A stretch of DNA of 5,082 nt from Thermoplasmata archaeon. Its GTDB lineage: Archaea; Thermoplasmatota; E2; UBA202; JdFR-43. Positions 1 through 5,082 of the stretch are shown piece by piece. Within the stretch, counting starts at the first letter, position 1. Every line of letters starts with the position of its first letter. The translations under genes and the position numbers were made by a program. A model generated the notes under the pieces. The model was not told the origin of the DNA, did no database searches, and was given only the letters and a program-made list of their open reading frames with translations. The stretch is taken from contig JAGGWA010000029.1 in the NCBI GenBank assembly GCA_021157745.1, forward strand, positions 1 through 5,082, read 5' to 3'.

Positions 1-185
1 GCTGGGCGGATATAATTGGAATGATTCCTATTTCATTGTTATCTTTCCGAATTTTTAGATTGTTTCGTCTCGCGCGGATGTTTAGGATAAGCAAAGGAGC
101 CAGATTGATTAAAATATTGCCAAAAGCTGAGAAATTTGTAAAAAGGATAAGAAAGATTGCAAAAAGATTCGCAATTTTATTATAG
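1..185 (+). CDS. C-terminal end of a voltage-sensor-like (S3-S4) membrane protein, 5' partial
   Basis: An open frame enters from the left edge (first full codon at 3) and gives 60 residues before TAG at 183-185. Near its start is W-A-D-I-I-G-M-I-P, resembling the S3 end of prokaryotic voltage-gated channels. It is followed by basic residues at every third position: R16, R19, R22, R25, R28, K31, R34 and K37 of the visible part, separated by hydrophobic residues. That is the S4 signature of voltage-sensor domains. After S4 only about 23 residues remain, rich in Lys/Arg (KRIRK, AKR), and no S5-pore-S6 follows, so if this is a sensor domain the protein has no pore after it, as in Hv1-type proton channels or voltage-sensitive phosphatases whose effector lies elsewhere. 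The upstream part is outside the window, so the family is unproven. A generic amphipathic basic helix is the main alternative. The stop lies 18 bases before pyrC, so the two are probably cotranscribed. Confidence 0.6.
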   Translation, partial: WADIIGMIPISLLSFRIFRLFRLARMFRISKGARLIKILPKAEKFVKRIRKIAKRFAILL

Positions 186-203
186 CATTCTCAATTTCAA
201 CAT

Positions 204-1421
204 GTGGAAGTAATAGAGGGGAAGGCATTTATAAAAGGAAGACTCAGAAAGGCGGCAATTGGAATAGAGGATGGAAAGATCGTTGCAATAAAAAAAGTTT
301 TGTATGGAAAAACAAGAAATTACGGAAATATGCTGATTCTTCCATCTGGTGTCGATGTCCATGTTCATTTTAGAGAGCCGGGCTATGAATACAAAGAGGA
401 TTTTTCTACAGGAAGTAAAGCAGCTTTACTTGCTGGCATAACATGCGTTGCAGATATGCCAAACAACAAGCCAGCTATCATAACAAATGAAGCATTTAAA
501 GAGAAATTGAGGAAGATAAAGGGCAGGTCATATGTTGATTACGCTCTATACGCTGGTTTAACAGAAAATTTGGTGGAAGATGCGAATCTATACAAACTTT
601 ATATGTCTGGCGATAATGAAATTTTTGTTGATTATGATTTGCTTGAAGAAATGCTCAAAAAAATAAAAAGTAAAGATGCTATTCTCGCTGTTCATGCTGA
701 AGATAAAGATTGCATTGCCAGAAAGGGAAAAAATCTTGAAGAATATGAAAGGAATAGCCCTGTAGAATGTGAGGGAAAAGCAATTAAGAGAATCATAGAA
801 GCAAATAAAAGAATAAATGCAAAGCTGCACATCTGTCATGTTAGCTCTGCCAGCAATGCAAAATTTCTTAGGAAAAAGAGAGTTAGCTTTGGAGTAACAT
901 TGCATCATATCATGTTTTCATATAAAAGTAAATTTAAAAAGGAAGCGATGGGAAAGGTTAATCCACCTTTAAGGAGTGAGGAGGAAAGGAGCAAACTTTT
1001 CAAGATGGTTATGAAAGGAAAGGTTCCGCTGCTAGAGTCTGATCATGCCCCTCATTTAATGAGGGAAAAAGAGGGTTTCGAGAATGCCAAAGCTGGCATG
1101 CCTGGCGTCGATGCCCTGCTGCCCATCATGCTCTATTTTGTCAAGACTGGCAGGATCAGCCTGAAAAGATTGGTTAAGATGGTGGCTGAAAATCCAGCGA
1201 GATTGCTTGGAATAAATAAGGGAAGCATTGCTGTTGGAAAAGATGCTGACTTCATCATTGTTGATTTAAATGATGTGAAAAAAGTGAAGCCAATTTCAAA
1301 ATGTGGATGGAGCTGCTATGAGGGCATGAATGCGGTATATCCACGCCATGTATGGATGCGAGGCAACATTGTTGTTGAGGATGGAGTAGTTGGAAAGCCA
1401 ATGGGGGAGCGGGTAAAATGA
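204..1421 (+). CDS. pyrC: Dihydroorotase, class I (PyrC)
   Basis: This cytosolic zinc enzyme of the amidohydrolase superfamily catalyses reversible cyclisation of N-carbamoyl-L-aspartate to dihydroorotate, the third step of de novo pyrimidine synthesis. The 405 residues are close to the usual 400-430. The metal motif D-V-H-V-H-F-R-E-P-G (H53, H55, with substrate-binding R57) is followed by MPNNKP (85-90), YKLYMS with K131 as the probable carboxylated bridging lysine, VHAED (H164), HICHVSS (H212), NPPLR (253-257), the catalytic SDHAPH (D280) and GMPGVDALLP (299-308). The C-terminal part rebuilds the beta-sandwich (GKDADFIIVDL). All expected active-site positions are present, so it should be active. 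The start is GTG at 204; the ATG at 202 in another frame stops after three codons, and the next in-frame Met (M43) would remove part of the sandwich domain. No Shine-Dalgarno is visible before it. No other pyr genes lie in the window. Confidence 0.95.
   Translation: MEVIEGKAFIKGRLRKAAIGIEDGKIVAIKKVLYGKTRNYGNMLILPSGVDVHVHFREPGYEYKEDFSTGSKAALLAGITCVADMPNNKPAIITNEAFKEKLRKIKGRSYVDYALYAGLTENLVEDANLYKLYMSGDNEIFVDYDLLEEMLKKIKSKDAILAVHAEDKDCIARKGKNLEEYERNSPVECEGKAIKRIIEANKRINAKLHICHVSSASNAKFLRKKRVSFGVTLHHIMFSYKSKFKKEAMGKVNPPLRSEEERSKLFKMVMKGKVPLLESDHAPHLMREKEGFENAKAGMPGVDALLPIMLYFVKTGRISLKRLVKMVAENPARLLGINKGSIAVGKDADFIIVDLNDVKKVKPISKCGWSCYEGMNAVYPRHVWMRGNIVVEDGVVGKPMGERVK
1403..1409 (+). promoter_or_regulatory. 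Ribosome binding site inside the end of pyrC
   Basis: GGGGGAG lies eight bases before the ATG at 1418. It is the only clear Shine-Dalgarno-like sequence at a gene start in this window, and it fits the fact that this gene alone begins inside its upstream neighbour (ATGA overlap at 1418-1421), where a leaderless start is impossible. It supports the ATG choice and translational coupling to pyrC. Confidence 0.6.
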
Positions 1422-1879
1422 TTCCGTTATGGCTCAAGGTTTTTTTTATTGCAATGCTTCCTGTATCCGAGTTAAGAGGAGCCATACCATTTGGCATTGC
1501 CAATGGCTTGTCCCTATGGACAACGTTGGCCATTTCAATTCTTGGAAACATGCTTCCAGTTCCATTCATTCTGATTTTTTTGCATCCTGTTGAAAAATTC
1601 CTCAGGAGATGGAAATTCTGGAATAACCTGATGGACAGGATATTCGAGTATACAAGAAGAAAAACGAGGAAAAGTATAGAGAAATGGGAAAGCCTTGCTT
1701 TAATTTTATTCGTTGCCGTTCCATTGCCTGTAACAGGAGCATGGACAGGCAGCTTGGCAGCATATCTATTTGGCTTGGATTTCAAAAAATCCATGGCATG
1801 CATTTTCACTGGCGTTTTAATTGCTTCAGTGATTGTAACTATTGCAACGCTTGCAGGAATAAAATTGCTTGGAATATAA
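1418..1879 (+). CDS. Small multidrug export family (COG2426, Sm_multidrug_ex) membrane protein
   Basis: This 153-residue integral membrane protein carries the hallmark of the COG2426 / Pfam Sm_multidrug_ex family: P-V-S-E-L-R-G-A-I-P-F-G at residues 15-26, and the matching second-half motif P-L-P-V-T-G-A-W-T-G at 102-111. Hydrophobic stretches lie at about 3-14, 33-56, 92-118 and 127-152, with a basic cytoplasmic-type loop (residues 60-90, rich in Arg/Lys) between the halves. The two proline/glycine motifs in hydrophobic surroundings suggest paired re-entrant segments. The length is typical for the family. The family name implies small-molecule export, but substrates are not well established, so transport of drugs should not be assumed. 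Its ATG overlaps the pyrC stop codon (ATGA) and has its own ribosome binding site, so it is cotranscribed with pyrC; a metabolic link to pyrimidines is not implied. Confidence 0.88.
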   Translation: MIPLWLKVFFIAMLPVSELRGAIPFGIANGLSLWTTLAISILGNMLPVPFILIFLHPVEKFLRRWKFWNNLMDRIFEYTRRKTRKSIEKWESLALILFVAVPLPVTGAWTGSLAAYLFGLDFKKSMACIFTGVLIASVIVTIATLAGIKLLGI

Positions 1880-1882
1880 AAA

Positions 1883-1907
1883 CTAATTTAAATTATTTTT
1901 AAATTAG
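1883..1907 (+). promoter_or_regulatory. TATA-like promoter within a perfect 9-bp palindrome
   Basis: CTAATTTAA at 1883-1891 and its exact reverse complement TTAAATTAG at 1899-1907 flank a 7-base spacer. The left arm plus spacer contains AATTTAAATT (1885-1894), an archaeal TATA-like box centred about 22 bases before the ATG at 1912. No Shine-Dalgarno precedes that ATG, so a leaderless transcript starting at or just before the ATG is likely. The palindrome lies four bases after the stop of the preceding gene, so it could instead, or also, act as a weak terminator (TTTTT at 1896-1900) or as a dimeric regulator site. The sequence is so A/T-rich that chance symmetry is possible. Confidence 0.45.
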
Positions 1908-1911
1908 TATC

Positions 1912-2307
1912 ATGGAAAAAGCCAGGCCTGCAATCTACATACTTTTATTTATTCTGCTGGCTTTCACCATTCTTGAATTTATCGCTGCAGCAGCCATGTT
2001 TGCCATAACTGTAGCGTGTCCAATCATATATTTCTTTGAACATGTTCCACTGGAATTCCTCATGCTAATAATGGCTGTTTCAATAATTGCAGCAATATTG
2101 GAACTTGCAACCATAATTCTTCATCTCGCAGGAAAACACAGAATGGTAAAATATGCCACGACTGCCATTTTCATCTATTTTGCTTTCATAGCATTCGTCA
2201 ACATATTTCTTTTCGCTTCAGGAGATGCAAGCTTGGCATCACTTGATGTCATTCTTCCATTTGCTCTATCCTATGTGACTATGGTTCTCTCTTTCCGTTA
2301 TCCATAG
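1912..2307 (+). CDS. Four-helix integral membrane protein of unknown function
   Basis: I do not recognise a family. The 131 residues are almost entirely hydrophobic, with predicted membrane helices at about 7-40 (one long or two short), 47-72, 80-103 and 109-127. Short polar breaks are E-H-V-P (43-46), the basic loop G-K-H-R (74-77) and S-G-D-A-S (103-107). Acidic residues inside helices (E22, E64) and the single Cys36 are the only unusual membrane-buried positions. The basic loop between helices 2 and 3 suggests that side faces the cytoplasm. There is no signal peptide separate from helix 1 and no catalytic or transporter motif. It begins at ATG 1912, 32 bases after the upstream gene, behind its own TATA-like element, and appears leaderless. 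Its last ten bases overlap the end of the convergent caspase-like gene. The hydropathy pattern and uninterrupted frame make it a convincing gene despite the lack of homology. Confidence 0.75.
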   Translation: MEKARPAIYILLFILLAFTILEFIAAAAMFAITVACPIIYFFEHVPLEFLMLIMAVSIIAAILELATIILHLAGKHRMVKYATTAIFIYFAFIAFVNIFLFASGDASLASLDVILPFALSYVTMVLSFRYP

Positions 2308-3926
2308 GTGACGAAGCAGGCATCTACACCGCGACTCTCCCAATTGCTGCCAGAATTACGAGAATGATAAAACTTTCCATGGTCATATGCATCATAGCTG
2401 CTCGTCACCCACGCCAGCCCCCAGCCGCCGCTGCTGTGGCATACGATGTAATATTCTTTGCCAGCCGTCAAATTTGCTTTTATGCCAAAGCTAATCCATT
2501 GAACTTTCCAGTCACTTGTTGCTTCTATTTGTTTGCTCGTCTTTGCCACAACATTTCCATCCAGTGCATCTCTTATTTCAACCTCAATCTCCCTGCTATC
2601 CCAGCATATCAAAGCGAGCTCTATTTTTTTAATGCTATCCACGCTTGGAATAAAAGATTGAGCGAGCCATCTTGTATCGTTAACAAGATATGCATATCCC
2701 TCATTGACTTGCCTTTGATCAATTTTGTGATTCGGATATGCCATCGTAACAATAAGGCTTTCATTCCACTCGCCACAAGCCCCGTGCTCATCTATAGCTC
2801 TCACTCTAACCTCATATGTTCCCTCTTTCTTCCATGAATGCTTTACCTCTGCAATTTCTCCAGAATTGTAAAAAGATGTTTCTTCAATGCTGTCACCCCA
2901 ATCTATTTCATATTTTATTCTGTCTCCTTCTGGATCATATGATATAAGCTTGTAGACATAGCTAACATTCGTATTTCCGATTTCATTTCCTTCTATGCTT
3001 GGTATGCTTGGCGGGAGTTCAACGCTCGTTAAATCAAGCTCGCCAGGATAATCATCGAATATTTGAGGATGCATGTCCCTAAAGTTATCCAAAATTGCAT
3101 CTCTTGCATAGTAAAAAGCTTCCTCTGCTGAAACAAAGCCATCTTTATTGGAATCAGCATATCCTTTAAGCCCATCTATAATCAGATCTGAAAAGAAAGA
3201 ACCATATGATACTTCATCTTCTCTTACAGAAGTCAAAATAACTCTGTTGCGAGCTGCCAAATCCTTGCCAATCTCATATGCCATATCATATCCTTTAGCA
3301 TAACTCCAGTTGTCGTTGAAACCGCCGCTATGACAGCTATCAACAATCATGGCGATGCCCTTTGCATGAATCCTGTTAAGCATGAAATTTATCTCATCAT
3401 CTGTTATTATGCCGAATGGATTTGCCAGTGGCTCCCAGCTGAATGGATTTGAAAACGGCAAAAAGCCACGATACGCCGCCAGAGCTTCATCCATGCCATC
3501 TGCCTCGTCTCTCGGAGGAAAATCAAATATTATTGGAAAACCATGCGTGGTTAAATATATAAGGCAGATATCATCTTCCTTGGCATTTTTGGCGAGCCAT
3601 TCAAACCCCTTAAAGATGTTAATCACGGTTGCATTCTCTCCTTTTATGACTTTAATATGGCTTTTGTTCCAGAATGGTGAGACTAGCAAGGTATTATACA
3701 AATCATCTACGGCACGCAGCATGCTTGGGCGGTCCATATCTGGCGTGTAGGCATATACGCCTACAGCAACAAGCAAAGCCCAGTAATGGCTGCCATCATT
3801 TTCATTGCTTGCTGTCGTATTTTCCATTTTCATTTCTGTGAATTTTTCTGTTTCAAAAGGAGAAATTGCCGATGGAATAAAAAACACCAAAATTATGAGC
3901 GGGATAATCATATTTCTTGTTTTCAT
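2298..3926 (-). CDS. Secreted caspase/metacaspase-family cysteine peptidase with EF-hand, PKD-like and C-terminal beta-rich domains
   Basis: This 542-residue protein begins with a Sec-type signal peptide (K2, R4, hydrophobic 6-22), so it acts outside the cell or at its surface. Residues about 46-290 form a clan CD peptidase (C14-like). The catalytic dyad is H128 (T-T-H-G) and C198 (V-D-S-C-H-S-G-G). Between them are D-G-M-D-E (143-147) and I-T-D-D-E-I (174-179), which match metacaspase motifs; with D196 they suggest preference for basic P1 residues (inference). A canonical EF-hand loop, D258-E269, lies at the end of this domain and suggests calcium binding. Residues about 303-395 form a PKD/Ig-like domain (D-P-E-G-D 331-335, D-W-G-D 342-345). 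Residues about 405-542 resemble a beta-sandwich accessory domain (A-Q-S-F-I-P, Y-Y-I-V) found in archaeal secreted proteins. The ATG at 3926 sits about 25 bases behind a TATA-like box, without Shine-Dalgarno. The substrate is unknown; a C13 legumain-like assignment is less likely. Confidence 0.87.
   Translation of the reverse strand: MKTRNMIIPLIILVFFIPSAISPFETEKFTEMKMENTTASNENDGSHYWALLVAVGVYAYTPDMDRPSMLRAVDDLYNTLLVSPFWNKSHIKVIKGENATVINIFKGFEWLAKNAKEDDICLIYLTTHGFPIIFDFPPRDEADGMDEALAAYRGFLPFSNPFSWEPLANPFGIITDDEINFMLNRIHAKGIAMIVDSCHSGGFNDNWSYAKGYDMAYEIGKDLAARNRVILTSVREDEVSYGSFFSDLIIDGLKGYADSNKDGFVSAEEAFYYARDAILDNFRDMHPQIFDDYPGELDLTSVELPPSIPSIEGNEIGNTNVSYVYKLISYDPEGDRIKYEIDWGDSIEETSFYNSGEIAEVKHSWKKEGTYEVRVRAIDEHGACGEWNESLIVTMAYPNHKIDQRQVNEGYAYLVNDTRWLAQSFIPSVDSIKKIELALICWDSREIEVEIRDALDGNVVAKTSKQIEATSDWKVQWISFGIKANLTAGKEYYIVCHSSGGWGLAWVTSSYDAYDHGKFYHSRNSGSNWESRGVDACFVTYG
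3120..3155 (-). other. EF-hand calcium-binding loop in the caspase-like protein
   Basis: These twelve codons encode D-S-N-K-D-G-F-V-S-A-E-E (residues 258-269). This fits the canonical EF-hand loop: acidic or amide residues at positions 1, 3 and 5, Gly at 6, a hydrophobic residue at 8, Ser at 9 and Glu at 12. It is followed by an amphipathic helix (A-F-Y-Y-A-R-D-A). Only one such loop is visible, so pairing with a second hand within the chain is not supported. The sequence match is direct; calcium binding is inferred. Confidence 0.75.
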
Positions 3927-3947
3927 GAAAAATTAAACTGGTAGAAG

Positions 3948-3960
3948 ATTTAAAAATTTA
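3948..3960 (-). promoter_or_regulatory. TATA-like promoter of the caspase-family gene
   Basis: On the minus strand this reads TAAATTTTTAAAT and is centred about 27 bases before the ATG at 3926. That spacing is expected if transcription begins at or next to the start codon. The bases just before the ATG (AGTTTAATTTTTC) hold no Shine-Dalgarno sequence, which supports a leaderless transcript. The T-run could also terminate the preceding minus-strand gene, whose stop lies 35 bases upstream. Confidence 0.5.
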
Positions 3961-3994
3961 TCTGTCCATGATTATCCTGCTAACGCTCACGAAT

Positions 3995-4665
3995 TTATTT
4001 TGCCGCCACAAATAAAGCAGAGCCGATGGCAGATGGTCTCCACGCAATGGTTACAATGCCTGTAAAGCCCAATGTTATAACTATGAGATTTCCCTCCTTT
4101 TTCTCTATTTCTGTTTCTCCAAAAATTCCATTGGCATAAAGATATGGAGTCCCTCTATACTGGTCAACTATCCATAAACCAAGAGTAGTAATTTTTGGTA
4201 TAGCCCCCAATATCATAATTAAAAGCAAAGGAATACCTGAAAGAAGTGGAAAGCCAGGAAATAATTTATCCAGAATCACAAATAGAGCCCATAATCCTGC
4301 ATTGTATGGAAAAATATCCATCATATCTCCAGATATTTTAAATGGGTGGCACATTGCATTGTAAATCCATTCACCAGATAATTTTTTAGAAAAAATTTGA
4401 GGATAAGTTTTTTTCATATGATTTCCGTTGATAAATGCTCTCAGTTCATTTAAAGAATATTCTCCAGTAAGATTTTCCTCTTTTAAAATTTTTAATTCTC
4501 GCGCCTTATCAATTGGGAGATTTTTCTTAATAATAGTTATTTTATTTGGGGCATATATGCGTATCTCTACCTCTTTTTTAATGTCGTTTCTCGCTGTCGC
4601 ATGATAAAAAGATGGACAAACAAGAAGTGAAATAATGATATAGCCATTATTTTTATTTTTCTCAT
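3995..4665 (-). CDS. Secreted/membrane protein of unknown function, with an apparent one-base frameshift at its signal peptide
   Basis: I recognise no family. A simple ORF search gives 140 residues from ATG 4417, but the same frame stays open to 4669 (84 more codons) without any ATG, GTG or TTG. That extension looks coding: a signal-peptide core (Y-I-I-I-S-L-L-V-C) ending near H-A-T-A, then a charged globular stretch (K-E-V-E-I-R-I-Y-A-P-N). A leaderless-type ATG at 4663-4665 lies in the neighbouring frame. Adding one A to the run at 4656-4660 joins it to the main frame and gives M-R-K-N-K-N-N-G-Y-I-I-I-S-L-L, a normal signal peptide, in a protein of about 225 residues. Counting from ATG 4417, two hydrophobic segments (about 38-53 and 56-74, split by P-G-F-P) precede a beta-rich tail with W-I-V-D (82-85). 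The frameshift may be a sequencing error, a young pseudogene or slippage. The downstream frame is intact over more than 220 codons. Confidence 0.6.
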
Positions 4666-4690
4666 ATAATTACAACAAAAAGTCCAAAGT

Positions 4691-4700
4691 AATAAATTTT
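4691..4700 (-). promoter_or_regulatory. TATA-like promoter of the frameshifted gene
   Basis: The minus strand reads AAAATTTATT here, centred about 30 bases before the ATG at 4665, and no Shine-Dalgarno lies between. The position supports 4665, rather than 4417, as the true translation start, because the region before 4417 shows no such arrangement and is itself coding in frame. It also separates this gene transcriptionally from the ferredoxin-like gene that ends at 4718. Confidence 0.4.
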
Positions 4701-4717
4701 TCTTTAATCGATCCTTT

Positions 4718-5082
4718 TCACTCCACCCTTATATTTCTAACAACCATTGCAAGCTTTTCTTCAAGCTCGATCGTTATCAAATTAGTTCTTCCATGCTTTA
4801 TCGCTATGACTTTTGCATCGCCAACGACATTGCCTTCTCTATCTAAAGCCTTAACAACTTGTCCCCTCTCTGGCATCGGTAGCATTTCATATGGCAACGT
4901 TATCATAGCTTTTCCTTTTCTAACACGAACAACAAACATTGCCAGCCCTGGACAAACTTCAACGCATAAAGAGCAGCCTATGCATTTATCATAATCGATG
5001 AGAGGTGGGTCATTTATATCATCCATTTTTATTGCATTCGTTGGGCAAACTTCCTTGCATGGATTGCATGGAATTGGCTGCA
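4718..5082 (-). CDS. Ferredoxin-like two-cluster Fe-S protein, probable subunit of an amine/amino-acid dehydrogenase complex, 5' partial
   Basis: The frame enters from the right edge (first full codon 5078-5080) and gives 120 residues; the Met at 5024-5026 is internal, not the start. The first cluster motif reads P-C-N-P-C-K-E-V-C-P (C-x2-C-x3-C-P). The second is complete, C-I-G-C-S-L-C-V-E-V-C-P (C-x2-C-x2-C-x3-C-P), preceded by D-Y-D-K. After the clusters, about 70 residues are beta-rich (L-P-Y-E-M-L-P-M-P-E, A-L-D-R-E-G-N-V-V-G). This combination resembles, from memory, the 4Fe-4S subunit encoded beside sarcosine-oxidase-like, proline or hydroxyproline dehydrogenase subunits in archaea and clostridia, where it would carry electrons between flavin subunits. 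The partner genes would lie beyond the right edge, so the complex is inferred. The Fe-S call is firm; a stand-alone ferredoxin is less likely because of the C-terminal domain. Confidence 0.8.
   Translation of the reverse strand, partial: QPIPCNPCKEVCPTNAIKMDDINDPPLIDYDKCIGCSLCVEVCPGLAMFVVRVRKGKAMITLPYEMLPMPERGQVVKALDREGNVVGDAKVIAIKHGRTNLITIELEEKLAMVVRNIRVE

Noticed and set aside
588..908. 106-codon minus-strand open frame inside pyrC
   Set aside because: It is a shadow frame; its Phe/Ile-rich translation comes from reverse-complemented Lys/Asn codons of pyrC.
1255..1809. 184-codon open frame on the minus strand across the pyrC / multidrug-family junction
   Set aside because: It runs antisense to two firmly identified genes, has low-complexity, Ser/His-rich composition and no recognisable motif.
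2364..2837. 157-codon plus-strand open frame within the caspase-like gene
   Set aside because: It is antisense to the PKD-like and C-terminal domains, which have clear motifs; its translation shows no domain structure and no promoter or ribosome site.
3382..3750. 122-codon plus-strand open frame opposite the peptidase core
   Set aside because: It overlaps the catalytic region of the caspase-like gene on the other strand and shows no protein-like pattern.
2298..3926. Caspase-like gene as effector of an antiviral or programmed-death system
   Set aside because: It has a signal peptide and extracellular-type domains, and no neighbour resembles a sensor, nuclease, TIR, cyclase or gasdermin gene.
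4610..4640. Possible lipoprotein lipobox (L-L-V-C) in the repaired signal peptide
   Set aside because: The residue just before Cys is Val rather than Gly/Ala/Ser, and the hydrophobic segment continues to a more ordinary cleavage site near H-A-T-A.
4677..4684. T-run on the minus strand (CTTTTTGT) as terminator of the ferredoxin-like gene
   Set aside because: It has only five Ts, no stem, and lies in generally A/T-rich DNA, so it cannot be told from background.

Overview
The window looks like chromosomal DNA from an AT-rich archaeon, most likely a euryarchaeal or Thermoplasmatota-type lineage. Three genes have an A/T-rich TATA-like box about 22-30 bases before the start codon and no Shine-Dalgarno sequence, which is the archaeal leaderless pattern. 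The protein content fits as well: an archaeal-style class I dihydroorotase, a COG2426-type membrane protein, and a secreted caspase-family protein with PKD-like domains. Lineage is an inference from these traits; no rRNA or other taxonomic marker is present.

Left half, plus strand (1-2307): the C-terminal end of a protein with a striking voltage-sensor S4 helix; a complete dihydroorotase (pyrC, GTG start); a small-multidrug-export family membrane protein whose ATG overlaps the pyrC stop by four bases and has its own ribosome binding site; then, behind a promoter-like palindrome, an unrecognised four-helix membrane protein. The first three genes are tightly packed and probably one transcript.

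Right half, minus strand (5082-2298): a ferredoxin-type protein with two Fe-S motifs, its 5' end outside the window, probably the small subunit of a flavin amine/amino-acid dehydrogenase complex; an unrecognised secreted or membrane protein whose frame is broken at its signal peptide by an apparent one-base deletion; and a secreted multidomain caspase/metacaspase-like protein with an EF-hand, a PKD-like domain and a C-terminal beta-rich domain. Each of the last two has its own TATA-like element.

The two halves converge at 2298-2307, where the last ten bases of both genes overlap. Apart from pyrC (pyrimidine synthesis) and the putative ferredoxin subunit, the genes do not form an obvious shared pathway. 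I see no mobile element, CRISPR array, tRNA, rRNA or defence cassette. The strongest points for follow-up are the apparently pore-less voltage-sensor tail, the secreted metacaspase-like architecture, and the frameshifted gene whose true N-terminus is hidden from a simple ORF search. No stretch longer than 300 bases lacks a gene once the frameshifted gene is extended to about 4665.
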